Shown: piece after piece, positions 1 to 10,396 of the stretch | How the letters are laid out: each line of letters starts with the position of its first letter | Numbering within the stretch: position 1 is the first letter of the stretch | Assembly (NCBI GenBank): GCA_002633025.1 | Contig: NMRB01000360.1 | Location: 334,216-398,215, forward strand | Length of the DNA stretch: 64,000 nt | DNA from: Notospermus geniculatus | Lineage: Eukaryota; Nemertea; Pilidiophora; Heteronemertea; Lineidae | Direction of reading: 5' to 3' | Made by a program: the position numbers and the translations under genes | The notes under the pieces: model-generated | What the model was told of the DNA's origin: nothing | Seen by the model: the letters and a program-made list of their open reading frames with translations, nothing else | The model's database searches: none

Positions 1-375
1 AGGCAGTCTCCAGCCAGCCCCCTCCCCCGGCTCAAAAGTAGAGGAGGTACCGGTAGGCCTGCCTTCCTAGTGATTATGATGGGAAGTGTATATGCAGGGA
101 AGTGGACTGTATGATCAGATGGAATTATCACCACTTCCCACGGCTTGGCCGCTGTACTCTGCCTACCTGACCCCAGCCAACCCCTGCCCCTCCCAGCCCA
201 TGGCAGTGAGTTGTACTATACAGTCAGTTCTTTAGTTAGCAGTTGAAAAAGCCGAGGGTCCAATCCCAGGCTACCAGGAAATTCAAGCCTTTAGCTCAGT
301 TGGTAGAGCATTTGACATTATTACATTTACATATTGATGATGTAGGCTGTTTGTATATTTTACTCTGTATTTCAG
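1..375. other. 5' flank or intron of the acid ceramidase gene
   Basis: No coding exon that I can support. A signal-peptide exon would be expected upstream of the first recognisable exon, but I see none here, so it probably lies before the window. The stretch holds a tRNA-like fragment at about 286-312. Confidence 0.5.
286..312 (+). repeat. tRNA-like A-box fragment (SINE debris)
   Basis: TAGCTCAGTTGGTAGAGC is a textbook tRNA A-box/D-arm. No matching B-box follows at the right distance. A GGGTCCAATCCCAGG stretch resembling a B-box lies just upstream instead, so this is likely rearranged tRNA-derived SINE debris and not a tRNA gene. Confidence 0.4.
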
Positions 376-3023
376 TTTGAAGAAATATGTGTTCACAACA
401 AATATCCTCCACCAGCAAAGTAAGTCATATATGTTGTGAAGGTCTTGGCATCTTTACAAGAGATAAGAGGCTAATATCTTATGACCGGTTATCTTAGAAA
501 GAAAACATGTCATGATTGTTAAACTTGATCATGTGTCTAATGACTGCAATATCAACTGTGTTGAGGACTTCCTTATCTCTGTCATGCCTTTTAAATCAAC
601 ATTTTCCATCCTACAGTCATGCCTGTTTGTCGATAATTAAAGGAATTTGGGTGACTTTTAAAGGTACCGGTACCAGCATTCTACTTTATGACCAGAACAT
701 GCCTTGTTTTCTTTAGAGACAAAGTCAAAACTGAAGTGGTAAACTTGGATCTCCCTCCGATACAACGATGGCAAAATGTGATGAAGGACAAAGGACCAGC
801 TGTGAGTTCTTTCCCCTCAATTGAAAAGGGTCTGATTAGACACATTCCTTGCAGTCTTTAGTATTCAAGGACGTTTCCTCGGGCATAAACTTTGAACCAG
901 GATATCACGTTCAAAAGCCTGCTAATCTACATGCGTTGGCTGAATCATTGCATGGTGGAAGAAGCTTGCTTTCATTTTCATTTTGCGTTTCAGGTACGAG
1001 GTGTTTTAAATACATTTATTCTCTTTATCACTGACTTCATCGGGAAGGCAAAAACTAATGAAGCTCTCAAACTGGTCAATGTATTAGCAGTAAGTATCCT
1101 CTCTCAGAGATACCTCACAATGAAGTTGCATGCTCAATCAGTTTGTGTTATCAACTTCTGCAGGATGAATCTTCTTGTATTTATATTGTGAAAGAAGTCC
1201 TGGGGAGAATGTGATAATCTCAAAGATGATTATTTCGTCTCTCTCTGAGTTTCTCACTGAAATTCTGTTCCAGGAAGCATTAGATGATACTCTTCCAGCC
1301 CCTTTTCCAGATGAACTAAAGGGAATATCGCATGCTACTGGCATTCCACTGGGTAGGTGATTTCCGGGCTCTGTGAACTCTTATACCGGTAATCACAACA
1401 TTGTCTCTCAGACTAGAAGTCAGTGTGTCATCTGTAAAGTAATAGAGCTTTGCATGCTATGTAAACAATTGTGTTGGTTTCAGATCTTGTCAACTTTTGG
1501 TTGGTGTATTCAAATGACTGTTGTGTTCCCCTTTCAGGTGAAGTTGTTCTGTATAATATCTTCTATGAAGTATTCACTGTCTGCACATCTGTGATAGCTG
1601 AAGATCCTCATGGGAAGCTGTATCATGCAAGAAACTTGGATTTTGGTCTTTTCCTTGGGTAAGTTGTCTGTGGTATCACCATTTCCTTGAGCACCAATAC
1701 ATTCAAGAGAAAATTGTTGCCTCTGAACCCCCTCAGATGTGCAGCCTTCGTGTATGACCATCAGAAACTTTCAATTACAAATTTCGACTGGCGTTAAGGT
1801 CTTTAGCCTCTGTGGTTGTATTTTCTTGTTGCAGGTGGAATCAAAGAACACATGCCTGGAACATCACCACTGCACTGAGACCAGCTGTGGTCAACCTTGA
1901 ATGGCAACGAGGTGGCAAGACATTGTTCAAATCGGTTAACTTTGCTGGATATGTTGGCATTTTAACAGCCATTAAACCAGTAAGTGATGGAGAAATCATA
2001 TCAGTAAAGATATAATAGTAAAGCAGGCCAATCAGTTCTAAAGACTACCTCTGATTGCATGCATGGACAAAATGCATGAAGCTGTGATAAGTACATGTAT
2101 TTGTAATATACATACAAACCAATTTTTTGTACTCTTGATAATTGTAGCATGTCTTCACATTAACCATGAATGAACGGTTCAACATTGACGGTGGCTACAT
2201 TGGTATCCTCAACTGGATTCTTGGCGATCGTAAATCTCGCTGGATGGGTTTCCTGACCAGGCTTGTCATGGAGAATGCTACAAGTTATGAGATGGCAAAG
2301 GAGCTTCTCTCAAATGAATCCATGTTGGCTCCAGCATATTTCATCCTCGGTGGAAACTCTTCTGGGCAGGTACGTGTTTGATATCAATGTACATGTGGGA
2401 GACGTTTGAAGACATTAAGAAGTTAGTCCATCTCGTTATCATTGAAATTTTCATTGGAGTTTCAGGAATGGGTGGTTGTCAAAGAGAAAATGGATGTATC
2501 TCTTGTTTCAGGGTTGTGTGATCACCCGCAGCCGAGAGCAAGCTATTGATACATGGGAGATGAAGAAGACAGGTCATCCTTGGTACATTTTAGAGACAAA
2601 TTATGATCACTGGGAGAAGCCATTCTTTCTGGATGACCGTCGGACCCCGGCAAACAAATGTATGGCAAACATGACACAAGCTGTAAGTATGGGTTCTGTA
2701 GAGATGTAAACCCCAACCTATAACCTAAAAGAATACTAGGTTGGTTCCTGTCCTTGTCACTTACACTCAGTTTGGACTGCCGTTAGTCTTTGTATCTACT
2801 TATGCCATGGTCTTTGTATCTACTTATGCCATGGTCTTTGTATCTACTTATGTCATGTAACATTCTCTGTTTGCAGAAAGTTGGTTTCCCAGGAATATTC
2901 AATGTGTTGTCATCCAAACCAGTACTCAATAAGCTGACTGCCTACACTGCTATGATGCAAGTCAACAGTGGTTCCTTGGAAACATACCTACAGTACTGCC
3001 CAGATCCATGTTACCCATGGTAA
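376..3023 (+). CDS. ASAH1: Acid ceramidase (N-acylsphingosine amidohydrolase), 5' partial
   Basis: Known role of the family: lysosomal Ntn-hydrolase that splits ceramide into sphingosine and fatty acid, made as a precursor that cuts itself before the catalytic Cys. Exons, all bounded by AG/GT with matching phases: 376-419, 717-801, 994-1089, 1274-1352, 1538-1658, 1835-1979, 2148-2369, 2512-2682, 2877-3023 (stop TAA). Recognisable segments in order: [10 protein letters not shown], then the presumed nucleophile Cys in [11 protein letters not shown] (exon 1538-1658), [59 protein letters not shown] and the Cys-rich end CPDPCYPW. The pattern fits ASAH1 better than the related NAAA. The signal-peptide exon is missing, probably upstream of the window. 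No frameshifts or stops were seen. Confidence 0.93.
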
Positions 3024-3665
3024 TAGCACATTGCTGACCAGTGACCTTATCACAAAGCTTCGGTGACACTGGGTTTGTTGTCATCAGGCACAGCCCCAGG
3101 CATTTTTGCCTTGCCTGTATTTCTAAGATTCATTATTTTGTCTATTTATTACGGAGCAAATAGTCAATTCGCCAGGATTACCTCTGCTACCAATAATTTA
3201 TAAAGTTTCATTCAATTTCAAGTGGTCTGGAAAGTAACTCCTTTAGGATCTGTAAATACCATGATAACTTTTTGGGTCATTTGTGAGGGCAACCTGTGAT
3301 ACCTGCAGGCTGCAATGGTAGTAGTAGCCTACCTGACTAGTGTATTTCCCGGGTGTATTTCTAGCTTATGCATGCCTCAGGAATAGAAAGAGGGGATATG
3401 TGGTTCATGTTTCTAATCATCCAATGGTGACAGAATATTTGATAAAACAACACTGAGGATGTCAGTAATGCCAACTGCACGTACAGAACATCATATGTCT
3501 TGTATTACAACTAGCTTTTTGTCATTCTGCTGTTTTTTGTGACTGGTTACTCACTTTGCACCAGCCTATGTAGAAACGGTATGTCATGTGTTCAGTGGAA
3601 TTGTGTTCATCCTCATGGTAATATTTTGTAAAATTATTTAATAATAAAGGATTTTCTTTGGAGTT
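3024..3665 (+). terminator. 3' UTR and polyadenylation signal of acid ceramidase
   Basis: Non-coding sequence after the ceramidase stop. AATAAA lies at about 3643-3648, followed by a TG/T-rich stretch (TTTTCTTTGGAGTTTTGTTG) suited to a downstream element. The mRNA probably ends near 3665. Confidence 0.6.
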
Positions 3666-4876
3666 TTGTTGACGTGTTCGCACTGTTCGGCAAAGTTCAC
3701 CTCGGTGTTGACCTGCATTGTCGAGGAAAATCGCTGACGAAACAGATTGAAGCCTCCTTTCTCGTTTTTCCCGCGCTTTTTTGCCGCGCGGTTTCCCGAA
3801 GCTGCACTGTCTTGCAGCTCTTGCGGTCCGCCGGATGTAATGCAAGTAAGAAAAACGACCGGCGCCCTGGTAAAATTTCGCAGTGTGCTACAAGCTCAAT
3901 AGGATATGGCAAGGTTTCCCCGATGTAGGCTAGATACATGTAAAAACTCGTTGAGGTTCAAGGATTGTCACTGTCAACAGGCTTAACTGGTGATCAGCTG
4001 GCCTTCGGGCATTCTCATCGCGCTAAAATCATCACACTTTCACGGCAGCATTGTTCAATTTTGTCCCCGATTGTTTTCCTTTTCCTCTCACGTAGTCTAT
4101 TGACTATTGATGCATAGGCCTATCAAATCATTCGGGGTCGGGCAAAGCGTGTCCCGAAAAAGAAATTTGAATTAATTGTCACCACCTTCGAGATTTTATA
4201 AGATTTTTTTGAGAAATTTTCGAGGTTATTGCCTTCTGATTGGTCATAATTTGAATCACATGATCTCAGTGGCACACTCTGTGTAAGCAATGGCCGCCAT
4301 CTTTTTCATCAGATAAAGAAACCATACTTCAAATCATTCTTTTATGTGTAGGAGTTTCCATGCCTAATTGATAAGTAAGATTATTCAAATTGATTCGAAC
4401 AGTCTTCTGGAGTAGTCCTGATCGGTGTGTAGGCCTACAGTCGCGAGCACTGGGGTAGGCTATGTCTATAAAACGACCAGCAGCTCCATTGTCGCAGGAA
4501 GTAATATTGCATGGCTTCACAAATAAGCAGCTGGCATTGCTGGTACAGTGGTAGTGGATGCCAAATCGGAAAGAAAGGTTACTAAACTCAACGTAACATA
4601 GTCTTCTACATCATATTACCGACTAGCGTATGCAAAAACACCAGTGTAAAGAATGCCAGTCCCATATGTGTATTTTTGGATCAATCCAACTTAATAAACG
4701 GGTATTTGCAGTTAGTCTCAGCAATATTTCCTCAGTCCCAAAAAGAAAAGGTGAATGTCTTGGCACAGATGAGACGTTGTGAAGCGATCGTAAACTGGGT
4801 CTTTAAAATATCAGGCATTTGACAGAGAACAATACCAATAGGCCCTACTCGTGGGCAACTCAGCCGTAGAAAACCT
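3666..4876. other. Intergenic, no gene supported
   Basis: Only short ORFs overlapping in several frames. A weak tRNA-Gly-like A-box (TGGTACAGTGGTAGTGG) is near 4538-4555 but no tRNA can be folded from it. Confidence 0.4.
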
Positions 4877-5095
4877 GGGGCCTGTTTCATGAAGTGACTT
4901 TGAAGCCTTTAACCAGATGGAAAAAGTATTGAAGTTAATGGTACCAGTACCATAAGCTTGAAGTCACTTATAAACCAGGTGCCTGTTTCATAAAGTGACC
5001 TTAAGCTAATTGTACCTTTAACCAAATGGAAAATGCATTGACATTAATGGTACCATTAGCTTAATGTCACTTTATGAAACAAGCCCCAGGCCCCT
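4877..5095. repeat. Tandem pair of small palindromic elements
   Basis: Two adjacent units (about 4879-4980 and 4979-5085). Each starts GCCTGTTTCAT(A/G)AAGTGAC and ends with the inverted form (GTCACTTTATGAAACAAGCC in the second). This is a MITE-like foldback unit with about 20-bp arms, copied head to tail. Confidence 0.7.
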
Positions 5096-5395
5096 GGGCA
5101 TTCGTTTGCGTCGACGGCCTTAAGTCCGACGGAAACCATGGTGAATTGTCCTTTGAGAGCTTCCTCGAGAACTCTCACCTGGATCAGGATCTTTGACGCG
5201 TCGGAGCATCCAGCACCGACAACGATGATGATAACCTTAGAATTTATTGGAGATCTTTTTTCCAGAAGCCAGCCACAAGACCAGCTGCACTGCCATGTCT
5301 TTTGAAGACAAAGTAAAGGTTAGACAGTTAAAAGAGGAGGAGTCTGACTTGGACTTTTTGGCTCGTACCGAAAATTACTCTGGGGCTATTAACCA

Positions 5396-5555
5396 CACTC
5401 TAAAAACTAAAGAGTTAAAGGAACTCCTAAAGAGTTAGAGTAACACCTAAAGAGCCTGTACAGTGAGTGCTCTTTAAAGAGCACTCACTGTACAGGCTCT
5501 TTGGGAGTTCCTTTAACTCTTTAGGAGTTCCTTTAACTCTTTAGTTTTTAGAGTG
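5396..5555. repeat. 160-bp near-perfect hairpin
   Basis: The left arm starts CACTCTAAAAACTAAAGAG and the right arm ends CTCTTTAGTTTTTAGAGTG. The inner arms meet at GAGTGCTCTTTAAAGAGCACTC near 5465-5486. Both arms carry small tandem units of AAAGAGTTAAAGGAACTCCT. It is a non-autonomous foldback element, with no coding potential. Confidence 0.8.
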
Positions 5556-6185
5556 CAGATCACGAACTTTGCTCTGAAGTTGACATGTCGACGACATTGC
5601 TACGGAAAACGCAAACCAACAGAATCGGAACAGAATTTCGAAGAACCTAAAAATGCTACGTCAGTATCTAGTCTGGATTTACCTTTGAGTTTGGATACGT
5701 CTTTGCCGCTCACACGGCATTACAGTGCATTCGAGAGATTTACCCATGTGAGTAGAGTCGACTTTAATTCAGCGATTATTTGTGACTAGAAACGTTTCAT
5801 ATCTCCTTTGATTTGCTTGATCCTATCATTTGATACCTTCTATGCTTTTGTTCGTTGGCGGTTGTTGGTAGTCCATCCGCCATTCTTGGGCTAGTGGCAT
5901 GGTTCGATATGTTTATCTCTAATCGTAGCGCTATTAAAACGTCCTAATGCTGAATTAATTACACTCCAATTGTAATTGGCGTGGAGTATGATATATTTTA
6001 TTGTTATGAATGATGAGATAAGATTTTTGTGTATAGGCCGGATAATAATCAGACGTGCTCTACAATAGGACTGTAGCCAGTTATTGCGAAAGAATCGTGT
6101 TCGACCGAGGTAGGGGACATTGACCATCCGAATATCTGCTCGTAAAGTACACAAGACACCGTTGGTATTGTCCAGCAGACGACAA
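5556..6185. other. Intergenic, nothing recognised
   Basis: A 78-codon ORF at 5553-5789 overlaps the hairpin edge and has no recognisable domain. I see no promoter or RNA gene. Confidence 0.3.
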
Positions 6186-6491
6186 ATGGCGGCCGCGTAT
6201 TTAGAATCCGTCGAAAAATACAACAAGACGGTGCAACTTCGAGGCATCATTGAAGGGCAGGTGTCGGGCAGCATGGTGGCAAACCTTTTCCAGATTGCGA
6301 ACGTCCAAAAGGCAAAACTTTCTCGTAAGGATCAACGGAGAAGAACGCGCGCTGCATCCATCGCGCCCGATATCGATCAGTTGTTTCAGAGGCTGCCGTA
6401 TAGAAGTGATCTGACAGGTTCCTTGCCACTCTGGCGTCTACCATATCCACAGTCAGCTTGCCGGTTCGCAGGAGACGTCAAAGGGCGATAG
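6186..6491 (+). CDS. Short hypothetical ORF or candidate upstream exon
   Basis: An ATG in good context (acaaATGG, followed by Ala-Ala-Ala) opens 101 codons. The central segment is strongly basic (KLSRKDQRRRTRAAS). No domain is recognised. It lies 3.9 kb upstream of the CNBD2-like gene on the same strand and could be an alternative first coding exon of it, a separate small gene, or chance. A usable donor (ACAG|GTTCC near 6418) exists. The antisense strand also carries overlapping ORFs, which lowers confidence. Confidence 0.25.
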   Translation: MAAAYLESVEKYNKTVQLRGIIEGQVSGSMVANLFQIANVQKAKLSRKDQRRRTRAASIAPDIDQLFQRLPYRSDLTGSLPLWRLPYPQSACRFAGDVKGR

Positions 6492-6972
6492 CTCAGCCAA
6501 TTATCGAGGTTCCCCTGGACACTAGGACCGTCACGGTACGTACACTGTAGGTTTATCAAAGATAACTTTATTCCCCTGTGCCCATTGCTTACCTCCACTT
6601 TCGGGGCGGTTTCCTCGACATTTCTCTGCTCCTCCCCCTCCCCAGTTGCCTCGCGTTGGCTACAAATCACTCCGCACCTCTGAGTAACTGTGCCTGCACT
6701 CTTATAGCTTCCGCTGGTGGCGACTCCACAGAACCCCTTTTCAATTCGTCGCAAACGAACGTCAAGTCAAGCGTTGTGATATTTAGAACAGAACACAAAG
6801 ATTAGAGCTGAGCGGTTCAAGAATCCCTTTGATAATAATTTAATAACATATTTAATAAGACACAAGCGTTCCGTTTGGAATGTTTCTGGCCTCGAGAAAA
6901 TTAGAACGGGCATACATTGCCAGTCCCGCAACTGGACCGTGATGCATATCATGTCCATAGGTTTAGAGGTCT
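6492..6972. other. Intergenic, nothing recognised
   Basis: No supported gene, RNA or repeat in this stretch. Confidence 0.3.
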
Positions 6973-7097
6973 GGACCCATATTGAATTCATAAAACTACT
7001 AACTTAAGTCAAAGTATGACACTTATCCTCTGCTCAACACAAAAGATAGGTATCAGAGTTAAGTACCGGTACAATGTAGCTTTATGAATACGGGGCC
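6973..7097. repeat. Miniature inverted-repeat element, family 1 (copy 1)
   Basis: It has inverted ends GACCCATATTGAATTCAT / ATGAATACGGGGCCC and a core with CAACACAAAAGATA flanked by inverted ACTTAAGT-like words. The same core and ends recur at 15375-15492 and 21222-21340, so this is a dispersed family. Confidence 0.65.
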
Positions 7098-7880
7098 CGG
7101 TCGCAAATGTCACATCTAAAAACACAGGTATTCTAAACAGAGGTCAATAATCTTTCATATGCTTCAGAGTATAGTACACAATCATGAACCACATCAACAC
7201 CTATCCAACTGGTAAAATGAAAAGAAATCACTTTGAATGTAATTGGGACACATCGAATCAATTTATCTTATGGCCAAACGGGAAAGTTCTCAGCCTTTCT
7301 AAGAGCGTATTTTTCTCGATGTTTTCACTGTTATTCTTATCTCTTTGAGATGGAACACGCCCAATTAGCTCTCGGCACGATCGGGCTCGGGAGTTCCACG
7401 GGGGTCACAGTCGATGCCAACTAGACTGAGCGTCGGGTCGTACTGTTTCAATGGAGAAACGTCTGCGACAATATCTACCCGTCTATTGAGACGAAGATAT
7501 CAGAAACTGTGCAAATTCCATTCAAACAAATTTCTATGTGCGCTTTCATCGATCTAACTCGGATCATTCTTGTTTGAGGGATATTCATGAGCTTTGATTG
7601 GTAACGTATAGTTTTCATTCCCGTACTGTGAAGGAACTTTCGCTGATTTGAAATCGGACGTAGGGCCTACTGTACGTACACGTTTCAAGGAGGTGGCAGA
7701 AGAAAGAGGGATGTGGGACCGTCAGCCATATTTGATCTTATATCTTTTTGTTTCTGTTTATTGGTAGATTGTGTAGTTAAGGCCTCGAGACAAGGCAAAC
7801 AAGCAAGTTAGAGGACTAGCCTTCCACCGCGGGCATTCGTAGATCATTGAAATGACAAGTGATTGAAGATTTTCCTGGTA
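7098..7880. other. Intergenic, nothing recognised
   Basis: No ORF with a recognisable domain and no RNA gene. Confidence 0.3.
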
Positions 7881-8525
7881 GAAATGGCAGGTTTACACTT
7901 AGTGCAGAATAGCTTTTGGCAGGGAAGTCACCAGCGGAAGGTTTCTCAAAATCTCGCGAAATCGTTCATGCACGAGGATACAGGGCGGAGCCAACGTGAC
8001 CTGATCTTGAAAAAAAATGGCCGCTCCCTGAAGCTGACCAGGGATGCAGCTGACGGACACGATCACGCTGTTCAGATGCAATCTTATGACTTATCAAACA
8101 GCGGCGGACGGGATGCTCGAACACGTAGAGTTTCAAACGATGTTTCTAAGCTTGTCGTGCACGAGTTGCGTTCAAGGAAGATTTCAAGTCGCGCCTACAG
8201 CCATGAGCCTGTCTTGAGGCCCTTACGAGTTTCTGACATTCACCCTCACGAACCGAATCACTTGGAAAGTAGGCGTCCCAGCATGTCATACGACCACGCC
8301 ACGGAAACAAGTGCCCGCCACAGACGGGAGAGTAGGGATGAAGTACATGTATTCGGCCCTCGAGCTCATACCTTTGTGGGCAAGCGAACAAGTCGAGGAG
8401 ACAAACTCGGGACGAGACACAAGACATCATTTGGGACATTTAGAGACCGGAGGAGTACCGGTTGGCAGGGAGGACAGGGAAACCCTAAGGTTTGTAATCA
8501 AGGTTTGTTGCTTGTTGTCAGCTAA
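7881..8525 (+). CDS. Hypothetical basic, disordered ORF (possible exon)
   Basis: The frame starts at ATG 7863, with an internal ATG at 7884, and runs about 220 codons. It is rich in Arg, Ser, His and Asp and looks intrinsically disordered, with no recognised domain. Near its end (about 8487) an AAG|GTTTGT donor-like site occurs, so it could be an exon of the downstream CNBD2-like gene. I found no acceptor that joins it in phase to the exon at 10397. A shorter opposite-strand ORF overlaps. Confidence 0.25.
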   Translation, partial: EMAGLHLVQNSFWQGSHQRKVSQNLAKSFMHEDTGRSQRDLILKKNGRSLKLTRDAADGHDHAVQMQSYDLSNSGGRDARTRRVSNDVSKLVVHELRSRKISSRAYSHEPVLRPLRVSDIHPHEPNHLESRRPSMSYDHATETSARHRRESRDEVHVFGPRAHTFVGKRTSRGDKLGTRHKTSFGTFRDRRSTGWQGGQGNPKVCNQGLLLVVS

Positions 8526-9273
8526 CGAGAACTAACTATGTGAACTAACTATGAACTGTGAACTAACTGTGAACAGCTATGTGAACTAACGAGAGGCCAT
8601 TTTGTTTTGTTTTGACATTCTGTCAGTGAGTCGACAGCCGTACAGAAACGAGTTCATCCGAAGTTGCTTGTAATGGTGCAGCAACGTAGAGAATTCATGG
8701 CAATTCACACCCGTCGGTTGTGTGGTGGTTTCCGTTGATCTCCACTTTCACCCGATTGTACCATCCCCAGCCTCGCCCCCTCTTGGATGCACGACAAACG
8801 ACGCGAGAAAATGCAGAGGCCGCTCCGAACTAGCAAGACATGCTTCACGCAACGATACTTCCGTGCATGATGTACGACGACATCTGGTGAATTGACGTTT
8901 CTTTTTAAATTGGGAAATTGTACCTTGAAGTTCGCCCATAACTCACTCCAGCACCAGACTGTCAGTACATTGAACGTTTATCATTCATCTCCGGTCAAAT
9001 GTCGACATCTAATGACAAATCAATCATTGAGGGGCATTTTGATCGACTCGTCCTAATTGATTGATAATAGACTGTTAGAACGATGGCCATCTCGATATCA
9101 ACAGTGACAAAGCCCAGTTATAGATGTATATTGACGGCGACCATGACCTAGGTTCCGTAATTTACTGCAGAGATTTATGGGTACCGAATGGTTCAAAGCC
9201 TGGGTGAGGGCATGTCTTCCTCTACCTTTTCCTCTTCCTCAAGTAGAAAACATCCGTCGGGCAAGATTTAAGT
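8526..9273. other. Intergenic with a short degenerate repeat
   Basis: 8530-8592 has several copies of TGTGAACTAAC-like words. Nothing else is recognised. Confidence 0.35.
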
Positions 9274-9274
9274 A

Positions 9275-9400
9275 TTAGGGAGGTCAGCGACTTAGATCCT
9301 TATACTTAAACGGATAGAATTCTGCACATCGAGGGCAAATTTTTGTACATTCGTATCCGTATACGGACCCGTAATAAGTCGGTGATCTCAACCTCCCTAA
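9275..9400. repeat. MITE with TTAGGGAGGT ends
   Basis: The left end TTAGGGAGGTCAGCGAC and right end GTCGGTGATCTCAACCTCCCTAA are inverted copies, and the element is flanked by TA on both sides. An inner inverted pair (CGGATA...TATCCG) is also visible. No coding capacity. Confidence 0.7.
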
Positions 9401-9401
9401 T

Positions 9402-10396
9402 AAATCAAAGGGTACTTTTGAATTGAGTTGCAGTTCTGTTGCCGACGCTCGTAAAAGTGAAAATGGGCGTTAGAGTTCATCACTTAACCAACCACATTAT
9501 CGGGTTTTTATTTGTTTTTCAATTTGTAAAATTGTGATCGGATTTTCACCGACTTGTCACCAAACGAGGTTTCCATTATCGAATATTCGTTTGTCTTGAT
9601 TCCTTAGAGAGGAAACTATGTAGAGCGTTTTACGCAACTAATTGATTTGGAAAAAAAAACAGGTAAATAAACAGTGGCAGTTCTGCGAAGATTGTCCTTC
9701 ATTACCCTTGCCGTACTAATTTTATGGTCAGTGGTCAAGTTCGACTTGGTCATTAGGGACGGTATGTTCTTGGCCTTAGATACCTATCAGGCCTTCGTGT
9801 GTCATGTCGGTTGGTCCGTGGTGTGCCTCGACGAATCCAGCTTGAATCGTTAGAAGTCAATGGCTATTTGGGTCGTATTGTTTCATGGGCTAAAACACTC
9901 CGGGTATCTTTCAGAAGTTTTGGATTAGCCACAAATAGGGTTAATGAGACGTTACATGTAATTAGCACGGCTGTTGAGCTCAAGGATTTACGCGTACTTT
10001 TCGTACTGGCCAGAGTGTTTCTTAGCAGTTCCTGGCAATTCACATAACGGAATTCATACATCATTGTAACACTCAATGCTTGGAGCACTGATTTTCACCT
10101 ATCTCACTTTCTGAAAGGAGTATAGAAATGGATCTTACTCATCAAAAGGATTTGTCATATCTAAGGAGAATTTATCGTGGGATATAATGCAACCACAACT
10201 TCATGGGAACTTCTGTTTCTCTGATCGGTATCATTCAGGTTCTCACCAAATTCACTTAAAACGCTGATCTTTCAGCGTTGATCCATATTTTTCTACAGGC
10301 CTACTTGAAGGACTTCCCGTAATTTGAACAAGGTTCCACAATTTGACATTATACGGATTTTTATTTTTTGTTGAACAAGAAACAAGAAAACTCAAC
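9402..10396. other. Intergenic upstream of the CNBD2-like gene
   Basis: About 1 kb without a supported exon. Promoter and 5' UTR of the CNBD2-like gene may be here, but no TATA box or initiator can be assigned with confidence. Confidence 0.3.
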
